Positions 1 through 8,385 of a DNA stretch of 64,000 nucleotides are shown piece by piece (positions within the stretch are counted from its first letter, which is position 1; every line of letters starts with the position of its first letter). The DNA comes from Sediminicoccus rosea (lineage in GTDB: Bacteria > Pseudomonadota > Alphaproteobacteria > Acetobacterales > Acetobacteraceae). The position numbers and the translations under genes are program-made. The DNA lies in the NCBI RefSeq assembly GCF_033547095.1, contig NZ_CP137852.1, positions 2,907,501 through 2,971,500 of the forward strand, read 5' to 3'. The notes beneath the pieces were generated by a model. The model was not told the origin of the DNA, did not search any database, and saw only the letters and a program-made list of their open reading frames with translations.

Positions 1-1
1 C

Positions 2-589
2 CTTTGGCGCGACGGCCCGAACGGCACCGAGGTGCTGATGGGCCGCCGCCACCGCGACATGCGCTTCATGCCGGGCGTGCTGGTGTTTCCGGGCGGGCGC
101 GTGGACCTCGCCGATTATCACGCGCGGCCGATGAGCGACCTCTCGCCCACCACACGGCGCATGCTGGAGATCAGCGCGCGCCCCACCCAGGCCGAGGCGC
201 TCTGCGCCTGTGCCATTCGCGAGCTGCATGAGGAGGCGGGCCTCGTGATGGGGCGGATCGAGGGGCGGCGTGACAGCCTGTTCCCTGACTTCGCCCCCTT
301 GCACTACCTGACGCGCGCCATCACCCCCGCCGACCGGCCAATGCGCTTCCATGCCCGCTTCCTGGTGGCCGAGGCGAAGCACGCCAAGGGCGAGATCCGC
401 GGCTCGGGCGAGCTGGAGGAGGTGCGCTTCTTCGCGCTGAGCGAGCTGCACGCCCAGCCACTCGCCAAGATCACCGGCATGATCCTGGAGGAATTCTCCG
501 TCTGGCTCGCCCTCTCGCCGCAGGCGCGGGCACGGCGAAAGCTGATCAGCATCCAGGGGCGCGATAGCCGGCGGCCGGAGCGCGCCTAG
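2..589 (+). CDS. NUDIX hydrolase, N-terminus cut by window edge
   Basis: The frame is open to the first base of the window, so the true start lies outside. The fragment carries the FPGGRVD segment that begins a NUDIX fold and a degenerate NUDIX box, RELHEEAG (with upstream A-rich helix), whose Glu pair would bind the metal. The insertion between the PGG segment and the box is long, as in NUDT19-like members. The family hydrolyses nucleoside diphosphates linked to another moiety, including CoA or sugar nucleotides; the substrate here cannot be read from sequence. It converges on the response regulator at 610 with 20 bases between. Confidence 0.85.
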   Translation, partial: LWRDGPNGTEVLMGRRHRDMRFMPGVLVFPGGRVDLADYHARPMSDLSPTTRRMLEISARPTQAEALCACAIRELHEEAGLVMGRIEGRRDSLFPDFAPLHYLTRAITPADRPMRFHARFLVAEAKHAKGEIRGSGELEEVRFFALSELHAQPLAKITGMILEEFSVWLALSPQARARRKLISIQGRDSRRPERA

Positions 590-609
590 GCCCAGGCGCC
601 CTCCCTTCC

Positions 610-2019
610 CTAACCGCCGGCTTCACCCTCGGCCACCGCCGGCTGGCCGAGGCCGTGGCGCGCCATCCTGTAGCGCATCGTATCCCGGCTCACGCCGAGC
701 AGCCGGGCGGCGCGGGAGACATTGCCGCCGGTCCGCTCCAACGCGCGCTGCAGGGTCTGCAACTCCATCTCGGGCAAGGTCACCGTGGACTGAACCGGGG
801 CATGCGGATGCAGGGCCTGCGGCAGGGGCGCGAGGGCGACATGGGCGGCACCGAGCGCCTGCCCCGGCACGGCCGAGAGCGTCGCCTGCTCCATCGCGTT
901 CCGCAACTCGCGCACATTGCCTGGCCAGGCGTGGCGCGCCACGACGGCTCGCGCCGTCGCATCGAGCGTGAGATGCGGCTTGCCGTAGCGCTGGCCGTGC
1001 AGCTCCAGGAAATGCGCGGCCAGCAGCTCCGCATCGCCCAGCCGCTCCCGCAGCGGCGGCACGGTGAGCGGCACGACGGAGAGCCGGTAATAGAGGTCGG
1101 CCCGGAACTTCCCCTCGCGGACCAGCTCCTCCAGCGGGCGATGCGTGGCGGCGACGAAGCGCACATCCACCTGCCGCTCGCGCACGGCGCCGATCCGCCG
1201 GACGCTGCGGTCCTCCAGCACCTTCAGCAGCTTGGCCTGCACCGCGTGATCCAGATCGCCGATCTCGTCGAGGAAGAGCGTGCCGCCATGCGCGGCCTCG
1301 ACCAGGCCGATCCGTCGCTCCCTCGCATCGGTGAAGGCGCCGCGCTCATGGCCGAACAACTCGCCCTCGACCAGCTGTGCCGGCAGGGCCGAGCAATTGA
1401 GCTCGATGAAGGGCCCTTCGGAGCGGCGTCCATCATAATGCAGCGCGCGGGCGACAAGCTCTTTGCCCGCGCCGGTCTCGCCGCGGATCAGCACGGGCGG
1501 CGGTGCATCGCCCGGCGCCATCGCCGCCTCCGCCGCCAGCAGGTTCTCGATGCGGGCCTTCAGGTCGGCGATGGCCTGGGACTCGCCGATGATGGCCGCG
1601 ACACCGCTGCCGCGCGCCTCGCGGCCCCGGTAATAGGAGAGCGTCTCCTCCAGGCGCTCCTGGCCCAGGGCCTTGTCCACCAGCAGCTTGAGCTCGCCGA
1701 GCGCGACCGGCTTGGTCAGGTAGTCCCAGGCGCCCGCCTTCATCGCCTCGACCGCGGTCTGCACGCTGCCATGGCCGGTCAGGATGATCGCCTTCGCCTG
1801 GCGGTTGCGGGCACGCAGCCGGGCAAGCAGCTCGATGCCGGAGCCATCCGGCAAGGCGAGGTCGAGCAGGATGAGGTCGGGGCGGAATTCCTCGAAGGCC
1901 GCTTCGCCCGCGCGCAGGGTGCCCGCGATCCGCACCTCGAATCCCTCGCGCTCCAGGTAGCGCTGGATGTTGCGCGCCAGTGTCGCCTCGTCCTCCACCA
2001 GGAGAATGCCGTGGCCCAT
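610..2019 (-). CDS. sigma-54-dependent response regulator (NtrC family)
   Basis: A 469-residue three-domain activator. A receiver domain (about 5-115) has the acidic pocket VEDE and phospho-acceptor Asp53. A sigma-54 AAA+ domain has Walker A GETGAGKE at 180-187 and the sigma-54 contact loop at 227-232 reading GAFTDA in place of the usual GAFTGA. A C-terminal Fis-type helix-turn-helix ends the protein ([15 protein letters not shown]). It lies 2 bases downstream of the sensor kinase at 2022, its evident partner. Family knowledge: phosphorylation drives oligomerisation and ATP-dependent opening of sigma-54 promoters. A sigma-54-like promoter at 4605-4620 heads the same operon, suggesting autoregulation. 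The GAFTDA substitution keeps the essential Phe and Thr. Confidence 0.93.
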   Translation of the reverse strand: MGHGILLVEDEATLARNIQRYLEREGFEVRIAGTLRAGEAAFEEFRPDLILLDLALPDGSGIELLARLRARNRQAKAIILTGHGSVQTAVEAMKAGAWDYLTKPVALGELKLLVDKALGQERLEETLSYYRGREARGSGVAAIIGESQAIADLKARIENLLAAEAAMAPGDAPPPVLIRGETGAGKELVARALHYDGRRSEGPFIELNCSALPAQLVEGELFGHERGAFTDARERRIGLVEAAHGGTLFLDEIGDLDHAVQAKLLKVLEDRSVRRIGAVRERQVDVRFVAATHRPLEELVREGKFRADLYYRLSVVPLTVPPLRERLGDAELLAAHFLELHGQRYGKPHLTLDATARAVVARHAWPGNVRELRNAMEQATLSAVPGQALGAAHVALAPLPQALHPHAPVQSTVTLPEMELQTLQRALERTGGNVSRAARLLGVSRDTMRYRMARHGLGQPAVAEGEAGG

Positions 2020-2021
2020 CC

Positions 2022-3395
2022 TCAGCCCTCCAGCGCGACAGGCAGGCGGATCAGGGCCTCGGTCCCCGGCCCATCACGGCGCTGTAGGGCGAGAGTGCCG
2101 CCATGGCGCTCGATGATTCGCCGGGTCAGGACGAGGCCGAGGCCCGTGCCGCGCGGCTTGGTCGAGAAGAACAGGCTGTCCCGCGGCGATGGCGAGAGGC
2201 CCGTCCCGGTATCCGTCACGCGGATCGTCACATGGCGGCCATCGGCCTCCAGCGCCGTGCCGAGGTCGAGCGACCCGCCCTCGGGCATGGCCTCCAGCGC
2301 ATTGGCGATCAGGTTGTCCAGCGCCTGACCGAGCCCGCCGCCATCCGCCAGCACCGGCCGCAGCGCGCCGGCTTCGACGCGCAGCGCGACGCCTTGCTGC
2401 GCCGCCTTGGCCATGAAGGTCCGCGCGCTCTCGGCCAGCACCTGGTTCACATCCACGGCCGAGGGTGCCACCGCCTCGCCGCGCGCCTGCAGCAGCAGGT
2501 CGCGCACCCAGCGCTCCACGCGATCCGCCTCGCGCTGGATATCCATGAGGCAGGCCTGCACGCCCGCCGGGTCCTCCAGCAAGGCCAGCTCTGCCGAGGA
2601 GCGGATGGAGGAAAGCGGGTTGCGGATGCCATGCGCCACGGCCGAAGCCACCGCGCCCACCGCGCCCAGAGCCTCGGCCTCCAGCAGCATCTGCTGCTGG
2701 CGCACCATCAGCGCGCGCGCCTTGGCCGCCAGCCAGAACAGGGCGAGGTAGAGCAGCGCGGCACTCAGCCCGGCGGCGATCCAGACCAGACGTACGCCGG
2801 CATCGATGGAGCGGAACAGCGCATCCGGCAGGCGATAGATCTCGACCACGCCGATCACGCGCTGCCGCTGCTCGTCCCAGACCGGCAGGTAGGATTCCGT
2901 GAAGCGCGTGGCCCGTTCCAGCGCTTCGTGCTCTTCCTTGGGGAGCTGCCCTGCCTCGACCACGATGCGGCCCCGCAGCGCCGCCTCCAGCTCATGATTG
3001 CCGGCGAAGCGGCGCCCGATCAGCGAGGCGTTGCTCGACCAGAGCACCGTCCCATCGGTCGCGAAGACATTGGCCCGCACCACGCCGGGCAACTGCGCCA
3101 CGTGGTTGAAGAAGCTCTCCAGTGCCGGGTTGGATTCCTCGCTGGCATGGGTGGAGAACCAGGACCAGGTCCGCTCCGCGCGCACGATGCTCTCCAGGAA
3201 TTCGGCGCTGACCTCTGCATCGCGATCCAGCATCTGCTCGGTGAGGAAGCGGCTGAGGAAGAAGGCCGTGCCCATGCCGGAGACCAGCACGCAGAGCAGG
3301 CTCAGCAGGGCGAACCAGCGCAGCAGGTTGAAGCCGCGCAGGGAGGGGCCGGCCAGGCGCCAGCTCCGGGCGGGAGGGTGTGCGGACGCGCTCAT
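2022..3395 (-). CDS. membrane sensor histidine kinase
   Basis: A 457-residue HK. Transmembrane segments at about 25-47 and 203-224 enclose a roughly 155-residue periplasmic sensor region. The phospho-acceptor H-box AVAHGIRNPLSS carries His255. The ATPase has an N-box DNLIANALEAM, G1 DTGTGLS and G2 GTGLGL. No HAMP domain is obvious; a short coiled stretch links TM2 to the H-box. Its start overlaps the outer-membrane protein gene by 4 bases (ATGA), and it is followed 2 bases later by the NtrC-type regulator. The architecture resembles DctB/ZraS-type kinases that pair with sigma-54 activators. The signal sensed is unknown; co-transcription with a barrel protein suggests an envelope or solute signal. 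Confidence 0.92.
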   Translation of the reverse strand: MSASAHPPARSWRLAGPSLRGFNLLRWFALLSLLCVLVSGMGTAFFLSRFLTEQMLDRDAEVSAEFLESIVRAERTWSWFSTHASEESNPALESFFNHVAQLPGVVRANVFATDGTVLWSSNASLIGRRFAGNHELEAALRGRIVVEAGQLPKEEHEALERATRFTESYLPVWDEQRQRVIGVVEIYRLPDALFRSIDAGVRLVWIAAGLSAALLYLALFWLAAKARALMVRQQQMLLEAEALGAVGAVASAVAHGIRNPLSSIRSSAELALLEDPAGVQACLMDIQREADRVERWVRDLLLQARGEAVAPSAVDVNQVLAESARTFMAKAAQQGVALRVEAGALRPVLADGGGLGQALDNLIANALEAMPEGGSLDLGTALEADGRHVTIRVTDTGTGLSPSPRDSLFFSTKPRGTGLGLVLTRRIIERHGGTLALQRRDGPGTEALIRLPVALEG

Positions 3396-4249
3396 GGGGC
3401 GAGCCTACCGCCGCGCACCGGCACGCGGTAGGAGAAGCGAAGGCCGAAACTGTAGTCCACGCTCTCCGTGGTGAAGCCGCGCCAGGCAAAGGCGCCCAGG
3501 GTGAGGTCCGGCGTCAGGCTGTACTCCACGAAGAGGCCCGCCTCCAGCACGGGGCGGTTCGCCTCGGGCACGCGGTTCTGCGCGTCCATCGAGACGCCGA
3601 TGGTCCAGTCGTCGGTCACATCCAGGGCCAGGCTGCCGAAGAAGGTCCAGTAGTCGGCACCGCCGCCGCCACGGATGGGAAAGGGCACGAAGCGGCGCCC
3701 GATGGAGATATCGAAGGCGAGGGTCTCCGAGATGTTGGCGCCGAAGTCCGCCCGAAGGAAGGTCTCGACCTGGCCGCTGCCGAGGCCGGCGGGAACCGCC
3801 GTCGGCACGCGAAGCTGCGCCGCGAGGCCGAGATAGGGCTCCCAGATCGTGTCGCCGGCCTGGAGCAGCGCATGGGTCGCGGTCAGGCGCACATCGCCCA
3901 GGCCGCGTGTGGTGCCGCTGCCACGGGGGTCGCTCCCCTCGCCCACTTCACCGATGCGCGGTACGAAGTTGGAGGGGCCGTTCACCGAGAGATAGGGGAC
4001 GCGCAGCGTGAAGCTGTTTCGGTCCGTGACCAGCCGCAGGTCGAGCGGCGCGCTGATCGCCACGGTCCGGGTGGGGTTGCCGTAATGGCCGCTGGCATAT
4101 TCGGGAGTCATGTTCACGTAGAGGTCGGCGGCGCCCAGCGGCGATGCCGCCAGGCCAGCCGCCAGCCCCAGGGCCCAAAGGACCCCTCCCACCCACCGGC
4201 CCAGGATGCGGGCCGGCCAGATGCGTGAGAGAGGTCCCGGAAGGCGCAT
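3392..4249 (-). CDS. predicted outer-membrane beta-barrel protein, function unknown
   Basis: 285 residues with a hydrophobic N-terminal export signal (about 12-41, likely cleaved near PLGAAD) followed by alternating polar/aromatic strands typical of a small barrel. Examples are DLYVNMTPEYASG and the C-terminal strands YSFGLRFSYRVPV. The pattern resembles the transporter-like barrels of the phenol-degradation MetA type, but I cannot name a family firmly. It is encoded between a small secreted protein (15 bases upstream) and the sensor kinase (ATGA overlap), so it belongs to the signalling operon. A purine-rich stretch sits immediately against the ATG, so the exact start is less certain than the frame. 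Confidence 0.72.
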   Translation of the reverse strand: MRLPGPLSRIWPARILGRWVGGVLWALGLAAGLAASPLGAADLYVNMTPEYASGHYGNPTRTVAISAPLDLRLVTDRNSFTLRVPYLSVNGPSNFVPRIGEVGEGSDPRGSGTTRGLGDVRLTATHALLQAGDTIWEPYLGLAAQLRVPTAVPAGLGSGQVETFLRADFGANISETLAFDISIGRRFVPFPIRGGGGADYWTFFGSLALDVTDDWTIGVSMDAQNRVPEANRPVLEAGLFVEYSLTPDLTLGAFAWRGFTTESVDYSFGLRFSYRVPVRGGRLAP

Positions 4250-4263
4250 CTCCGAGATGCGTG

Positions 4264-4557
4264 TCAGCGACCGTCCCGGCCACGCGACCGGCGCGAACCA
4301 CCCTCACGCACCAGCTGGATCCCGTTGTCCACGGTCTGCTCGGCATCGGCACGACGGCGGTCATTGCGGCGATCGGCGCGGCGGTTCTCGCGGCGCGGGG
4401 CCTCGCGCGCCTCACGCGCCTGGTGCACGTCATCCATCGCGGCCACGACATCGGGCATCGCGATGATCGAGCGGGTAACGCCGGCCTGGGCCGGGAGCGA
4501 GGCACCGATGAGAACGCTGCCGCCGAGGAGCAGGCCGGCAATGAGGGTCTTCTGCAT
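4264..4557 (-). CDS. small secreted Arg-rich protein, unknown function
   Basis: 97 residues: a clear signal peptide (about 1-25, cleavage after PAQA), then a mature part that becomes very rich in Arg, Asp and Glu (REAPRRENRRADRRNDRRR) and ends basic. A good ribosome site (CAGGAG, 8-9 bases before ATG) supports the start. It is the first gene after a sigma-54-like promoter at 4605-4620, ahead of the barrel, kinase and activator genes. No family was recognised. The highly charged mature region suggests a periplasmic protein that binds polyanions or is intrinsically disordered; this is inference from composition only. Confidence 0.7.
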   Translation of the reverse strand: MQKTLIAGLLLGGSVLIGASLPAQAGVTRSIIAMPDVVAAMDDVHQAREAREAPRRENRRADRRNDRRRADAEQTVDNGIQLVREGGSRRSRGRDGR

Positions 4558-4604
4558 GGGAAAGTCTCCTGATGGCCGGCGGAATTGTCCGGCGCATCAG
4601 TCCT

Positions 4605-4620
4605 TGCAGCCGCCGTGCCA
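4605..4620 (-). promoter_or_regulatory. sigma-54-like (-24/-12) promoter
   Basis: Read on the minus strand the site is TGGCACGGCGGCTGCA. Against the consensus TGGCAC-N5-TTGC it has the invariant GG and GC at the correct spacing and one mismatch in the -12 element. The -12 GC lies about 50 bases before the ATG at 4557, giving a short leader. The operon it would drive ends with a sigma-54 activator gene. Confidence 0.65.
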
Positions 4621-4624
4621 AGTC

Positions 4625-4673
4625 CGGCGAGAGATGCAAGAGACTGCAAAGAAATCGTTTTCTGCTTTCGCCG
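4625..4673. promoter_or_regulatory. nested inverted repeats upstream of the sigma-54-like site
   Basis: Outer arms CGGCGA (4625-4630) and TCGCCG (4668-4673) surround an inner dyad AGAAA-TCGT-TTTCT (4650-4663). The stretch is visibly more AT-rich than its surroundings and sits just upstream of the -24 element, where an activator-binding site could lie. Assignment as an activator site is inference. Confidence 0.35.
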
Positions 4674-4717
4674 AGTGGTGAAACTGGGTGGGGTGGGTGA
4701 TATCCCCCACCCAATCC

Positions 4718-4736
4718 TGGGGCCCGGTCGGCCCCA
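4718..4736 (-). terminator. hairpin downstream of the MBL-fold gene
   Basis: Perfect 7-bp stem TGGGGCC/GGCCCCA with a 5-base loop, 18 bases past the stop of the gene at 4754. No T-run follows, so it may aid Rho-dependent ending or protect the RNA. A second G/C dyad (GGGTGGG 4691-4697, CCCACCC 4706-4712) follows. Confidence 0.4.
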
Positions 4737-4753
4737 CCTGGCCCCTCTGCCCG

Positions 4754-5626
4754 TCAGGCCAGCTTCCAGGCCTCGCCCTCGCGCGCGGCGACACCGTCCT
4801 CCTCCAGCATGATGAGCTGGGCCAGCAGGCTGCGCCCGGCGGCAGTCACCAGCTTCGGGTCGAGTGGTCCATAGACCTGGCCGACCAGCGCCGGGATCGC
4901 CATCAAGCCGCCCTCACGCAGCGCCGCGATGATCCGCGCCTCGCGCCGGCGGCGATGCTCGGCGAGGCCGTCGAGGAAGGGCATGGGGTCGGGCAGCTTC
5001 GGGCCGTGGCCGGGGAGGTAGAGCGTATCCTGGCCCTCCCGCGCGCGAAGCTTGGCGAGGCTCGTCATGAAGTCGCGCATGTTTCCGTCCGGCGGGCTGA
5101 CCACGCTGGTGGACCAGCTCATCACATGGTCCGCGCTGAACAGGATGCCTGTGCCGTCGAGCGCGAAGCAGAGGTGGTTACCGCAATGGCCGGGCGTGAA
5201 GATGGGCGTCACGCGCCAATCGCCGCCTTCCAGCGGGATGCCCTCCGGCAAGCGATGGTCGGGCTGGAATGCGTGGTCGCCGCTCTCCACGCCGGGCGTG
5301 GCGTGCGGGCCATGCGCGTAGGTGGCGGCCCCGGTTGCCGCCTGAAGCGCCGCCGCACCCGGCGAATGATCCCGATGCGTGTGCGAGACGAGGATATGCG
5401 TGATCCGCTCGCCCGCCGTGGCGGCGAGGATCGCGCCCAGGTGATCCGCATCCACCGGGCCAGGATCGAGCACGGCCACGGAGGAACCGCCGCCGATCAG
5501 GTAGGTGTTGGTGCCGCGATAGGTGAAGGGCCCCGGATTGTTGCAGAGCACGCGGCGCACGCCGGGCGCGATCACTTCCACTTGGCCATGCACCAGCGGG
5601 TCGTCGCGCAGGAAGGGAATGTTCAC
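4754..5626 (-). CDS. metallo-beta-lactamase-fold hydrolase (LACTB2-like)
   Basis: About 290 residues starting at a GTG (VNIPFLRDDPLVHG) that overlaps the stop of the EamA gene (GTGA). The zinc-binding signature HTHRDH, a downstream GHCGNH-type His and a late GHGP segment define the metallo-hydrolase core. The C-terminal ~70 residues form the winged-helix-like tail (RRREARIIAALREGG) seen in LACTB2/GloB2-like members. Such proteins act on thioesters, RNA or lactones; the substrate is not determined by sequence. It is last in a leftward run with two EamA transporters and a MaoC-like hydratase. The GTG start is chosen because longer frames run back through the EamA gene. Confidence 0.86.
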   Translation of the reverse strand: MNIPFLRDDPLVHGQVEVIAPGVRRVLCNNPGPFTYRGTNTYLIGGGSSVAVLDPGPVDADHLGAILAATAGERITHILVSHTHRDHSPGAAALQAATGAATYAHGPHATPGVESGDHAFQPDHRLPEGIPLEGGDWRVTPIFTPGHCGNHLCFALDGTGILFSADHVMSWSTSVVSPPDGNMRDFMTSLAKLRAREGQDTLYLPGHGPKLPDPMPFLDGLAEHRRRREARIIAALREGGLMAIPALVGQVYGPLDPKLVTAAGRSLLAQLIMLEEDGVAAREGEAWKLA

Positions 5627-6531
5627 GGCGGGGTTCCTCGTTTCTGCACGGCGCGGATCGCCTCGCGCCGCATGATGTAAAGTGCCGCCAGCACGATCAA
5701 GCCGGAGCCCACGAAGGTCGCGATCCCTGGCGTCTCGCCGAAGAAGATCCAGCCCAGCAGCACGGCCCAGAGAATGCCGGTGTAGGAATAGGCGCCGAGC
5801 GAGGAGACCTGCGCGCTCGCGAAGGCCTCGGTCAGCATGACCTGCGCGACACCGCCGACGAGGCCGATCACCAGCAGCAGCAGCCATTCATGGCCCGAGG
5901 GCGTGACCCAGACGAAGGGCAGCGTCAGCGCCGTGAAGCCCGTCATCAGCAGGGACTGCCAGAGGACGATCGTTGTGGAGCGCTCAGTGGCAGAAAGGCT
6001 GCGCACCAGCAGCGTGGTGGCGGCGGAGAAGACGCCGTGCATCACGGCCACGAACATGCCGAAGATGATCCACGGCTCCATCGGCCCCATGAAGGCGCCC
6101 TTGCCCAGCGCGATGACGAGGATGCCGACAAAGCCGAGCGCCACGGCGCTGAAGCGGTGGATACCCACCTTCTCGCCCAGCAGGGGAATGGCGAGCAGCG
6201 TGACGAAGATGGGCGTGGTGAAGGTCAGCGCCGTCTGCTCGGCCAGCGGCAGCACGGTGAGCGCGAAGAAGGAGCAGGACATCGCCGCCGTGCCGGTCAT
6301 GGCGCGCATCACATGCTGCGGGAAGCGCTGGGTCACCAGCGTGGCGCCGCCGCCCATCCGCAGCACGATCAGGAAGACGACCGGCAGCGCCAGGATGCTG
6401 CGGAAGAACATGATCTCGAAGAAGGGGATGCGCTCGCCCACCAGCTTCACCACCGCGCTCATCATGGTGAAGAGCGCGGTGGAGGCGAGCATCAGCAGCG
6501 CGCCGCGCTTGGCGTCATGCCTGAGCGCCAC
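5623..6531 (-). CDS. EamA/DMT-family transporter
   Basis: 302 residues with about ten hydrophobic helices arranged as two EamA repeats. The opening (RHDAKRGALLMLASTALF) and the second repeat (GLVGGVAQVMLTEAFASA) match the drug/metabolite transporter family, which moves small metabolites across the inner membrane. The GTG start lies 17 bases inside the upstream transporter gene, and the stop overlaps the start of the MBL-fold gene, so the three are translationally coupled. Two EamA genes in tandem suggest gene duplication; they are similar in plan, not near-identical. Substrate unknown. Confidence 0.88.
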   Translation of the reverse strand: MALRHDAKRGALLMLASTALFTMMSAVVKLVGERIPFFEIMFFRSILALPVVFLIVLRMGGGATLVTQRFPQHVMRAMTGTAAMSCSFFALTVLPLAEQTALTFTTPIFVTLLAIPLLGEKVGIHRFSAVALGFVGILVIALGKGAFMGPMEPWIIFGMFVAVMHGVFSAATTLLVRSLSATERSTTIVLWQSLLMTGFTALTLPFVWVTPSGHEWLLLLVIGLVGGVAQVMLTEAFASAQVSSLGAYSYTGILWAVLLGWIFFGETPGIATFVGSGLIVLAALYIMRREAIRAVQKRGTPP

Positions 6532-7408
6532 GTTCCGCCCTTTCCTGCGAGCGCCGCACGCGCTCGCGATGCAGGTTGTAGAGCCCCGCGCAGATGACGA
6601 TCGCGGCGCCGATCAGCGTGGTCCAGGCCGGCACCTCGCCCCAGATCATGAAGCCGAGAACCAGGCCCCAGAGGAGCGGCGAATACTCGAGCGGCGCGAG
6701 AGAGGCGATGTTTGCCAGCGCGAAGCCCCGCGCGAAGAGCAGGTGCGCCGCCGCATTGGCCACGCCGAAGAAGAGCAGCAGGGCCAGCATCCAGCCGACC
6801 GGGAAGAGGTCCGGGAAGCCCTCGGGCGGCCAGAGCGCCGCGATGGGCAGCACCATCAGCCCCATGGGGATATGCGTCAGCATCAGCCAGAAGGAGATGC
6901 AGGCCGGCGTGTCGGTGGCCGCCAGCGTGCGCGTCCAGATGCGGCTGAGCGCCATGCCGCAGACGGCGACCAGCAGCACCGCCGCCTCCCATCGCCACAG
7001 CTCGCCGCCCGGCTGCAGCATGAAGAGCACGCCGAAGAAGCCCACCGCGCAGGAGGTCCAGCGCCGCCAGCCCACGCGTTCGCCCAGCATGGGAATGGCG
7101 AGCAGCGTCATCAGCAGCGGCGCGGCGGCGGCCACGGCATAGCTGTCCGCCAGGCCGAAGCCCGACATCCAGACGAAATACCAGAGGATGGAGACGGAGC
7201 AGTGCATGATCGAGCGGCCGAAGACGAGCCGCTTGTTGCGCGGCCAGAGGCCCCGCCCGCGCGTCAGCAGCGCGATGGAAAGCGCGCCCGCCCCGCCGCG
7301 CCAGAGCATCGCACCCGCGACGCCCACCACCGGCAGGGCAAACTTGATGGCCGCATCCGCGAAGGAGATGATGGCATAGCCGAGGGCGGCGAGCATGAGG
7401 CCGCGCAC
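6515..7408 (-). CDS. EamA/DMT-family transporter (second copy)
   Basis: About 297 residues, ten hydrophobic helices in two EamA repeats (FADAAIKFALPVVG; LALLLFFGVANAAAHLLFARG). I take GTG at 7408 as start, with GGCGAGG seven bases ahead; ATG at 7396 is a close alternative. The frame stays open further upstream but there it lacks hydrophobic character and overlaps the MaoC gene. It overlaps the next EamA gene by 17 bases and lies 37 bases after the MaoC-like gene. Likely an inner-membrane metabolite transporter of unknown substrate. Confidence 0.85.
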   Translation of the reverse strand: MRGLMLAALGYAIISFADAAIKFALPVVGVAGAMLWRGGAGALSIALLTRGRGLWPRNKRLVFGRSIMHCSVSILWYFVWMSGFGLADSYAVAAAAPLLMTLLAIPMLGERVGWRRWTSCAVGFFGVLFMLQPGGELWRWEAAVLLVAVCGMALSRIWTRTLAATDTPACISFWLMLTHIPMGLMVLPIAALWPPEGFPDLFPVGWMLALLLFFGVANAAAHLLFARGFALANIASLAPLEYSPLLWGLVLGFMIWGEVPAWTTLIGAAIVICAGLYNLHRERVRRSQERAERGAQA

Positions 7409-7445
7409 CGCGGCCTCGCCGCTGGTTGATCGGCCTGGCGGGTCC

Positions 7446-8270
7446 TTATCCAAGCAAGGCTTCGGCCTGCATGCAGGTCGCGCCCCCGTGGTCGCGCGTC
7501 TCAGCCACGGCGGCGTCGCCCTCGGCCCGCGCCAGGACGGAAAGCGCGTTGCCGGCGAAGCAGGGCCGCTTGCCGCGGAAGGCGAAGCGCAGGAGGCGCC
7601 GGCCGGGGGCCGCATCCAGAATGGTCTGCGCCATCAGCGTCGCCTGCAGCGGGCCGTGCACGATGAGGCCGGGATACCCCTCCTCGCCGGTCACATAGGG
7701 CATGTCGTAATGGATGCGATGGCCATTGCCGGTCAGCGCCGAATAGCGGAACAGCAGGAGCGCATCGGGCACGAGATCGAGCCGCGCACCGGCGGCGAAG
7801 GCGGGCGCCTGCTCGGCCGCACGAACCGCCGCACCTTCGGTCCCGCGATAGACGATGTCGTGCTCCTCGGTCAGCACGGGCCCGCGCGGCCCCGTGATCT
7901 CATGCCGCACGGTGACGAAGACAAGCTTGCCCGAGCCGCCCGACTTCTCCGAGATGGCCGCGATGGTGGAAAGCCGCGTCACCCGGTCCTCGGCGCGCAG
8001 CGCATTGGCATGGAAGTCGAGCCGCCCGCCCGCCCACATGCGGCGGGGCAGCTCATGCACGGGCGGCAGGAAGCCGCCGCGCTTGGGGTGGCCATCCGGC
8101 CCGACGCCGGAGGGCCGGCGCCAATCCTGGAAGAGCATCCAGTGCCAGAGTGGGGGCACATCCCCATCCGGCGTGGGGCGGTCCAGCGTTGCGGCGAGAC
8201 CCTCGATCAGGCGGGGGTCGAGGCGGTCCTCACGGGTTTCCGTGCGGCCGAGGAAGTCCTGGTAGCTCAT
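7446..8270 (-). CDS. MaoC-like hydratase, mesaconyl-CoA hydratase type
   Basis: 274 residues with an N-terminal FAS1-type dehydratase half (LWHWMLFQDWRRPSGVG, then RLDFHANALRAEDRVTR) and a C-terminal hot-dog half (LFRYSALTGNGHRIHYD). The latter carries the Asn-His-His/Asp active-site arrangement of MaoC enzymes. This full-length double hot-dog form matches the mesaconyl-C4-CoA/itaconyl-CoA hydratase and HTD2-like group acting on acyl-CoA thioesters. Start ATG 8270 has GGAAGG eight bases ahead. It heads the leftward run toward the EamA transporters and is divergent from the methyltransferase gene; 115 bases separate them and should hold both promoters. Confidence 0.85.
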   Translation of the reverse strand: MSYQDFLGRTETREDRLDPRLIEGLAATLDRPTPDGDVPPLWHWMLFQDWRRPSGVGPDGHPKRGGFLPPVHELPRRMWAGGRLDFHANALRAEDRVTRLSTIAAISEKSGGSGKLVFVTVRHEITGPRGPVLTEEHDIVYRGTEGAAVRAAEQAPAFAAGARLDLVPDALLLFRYSALTGNGHRIHYDMPYVTGEEGYPGLIVHGPLQATLMAQTILDAAPGRRLLRFAFRGKRPCFAGNALSVLARAEGDAAVAETRDHGGATCMQAEALLG

Positions 8271-8385
8271 CCGGACATCCTTCCCCGCTTGGCCGTCGTG
8301 CCGCAACCGGGTTTTGCGCGCATCTGCCATCCCTTGGCCATGTTCCGGGCTTGCAAGCGCCATGTCGCGCGTCCAGAACCGCGGC

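Noticed and set aside
655-3431. Two long plus-strand open frames opposite the first regulator and kinase
   Set aside because: No recognisable motifs; the minus strand encodes complete two-component proteins with all catalytic residues.
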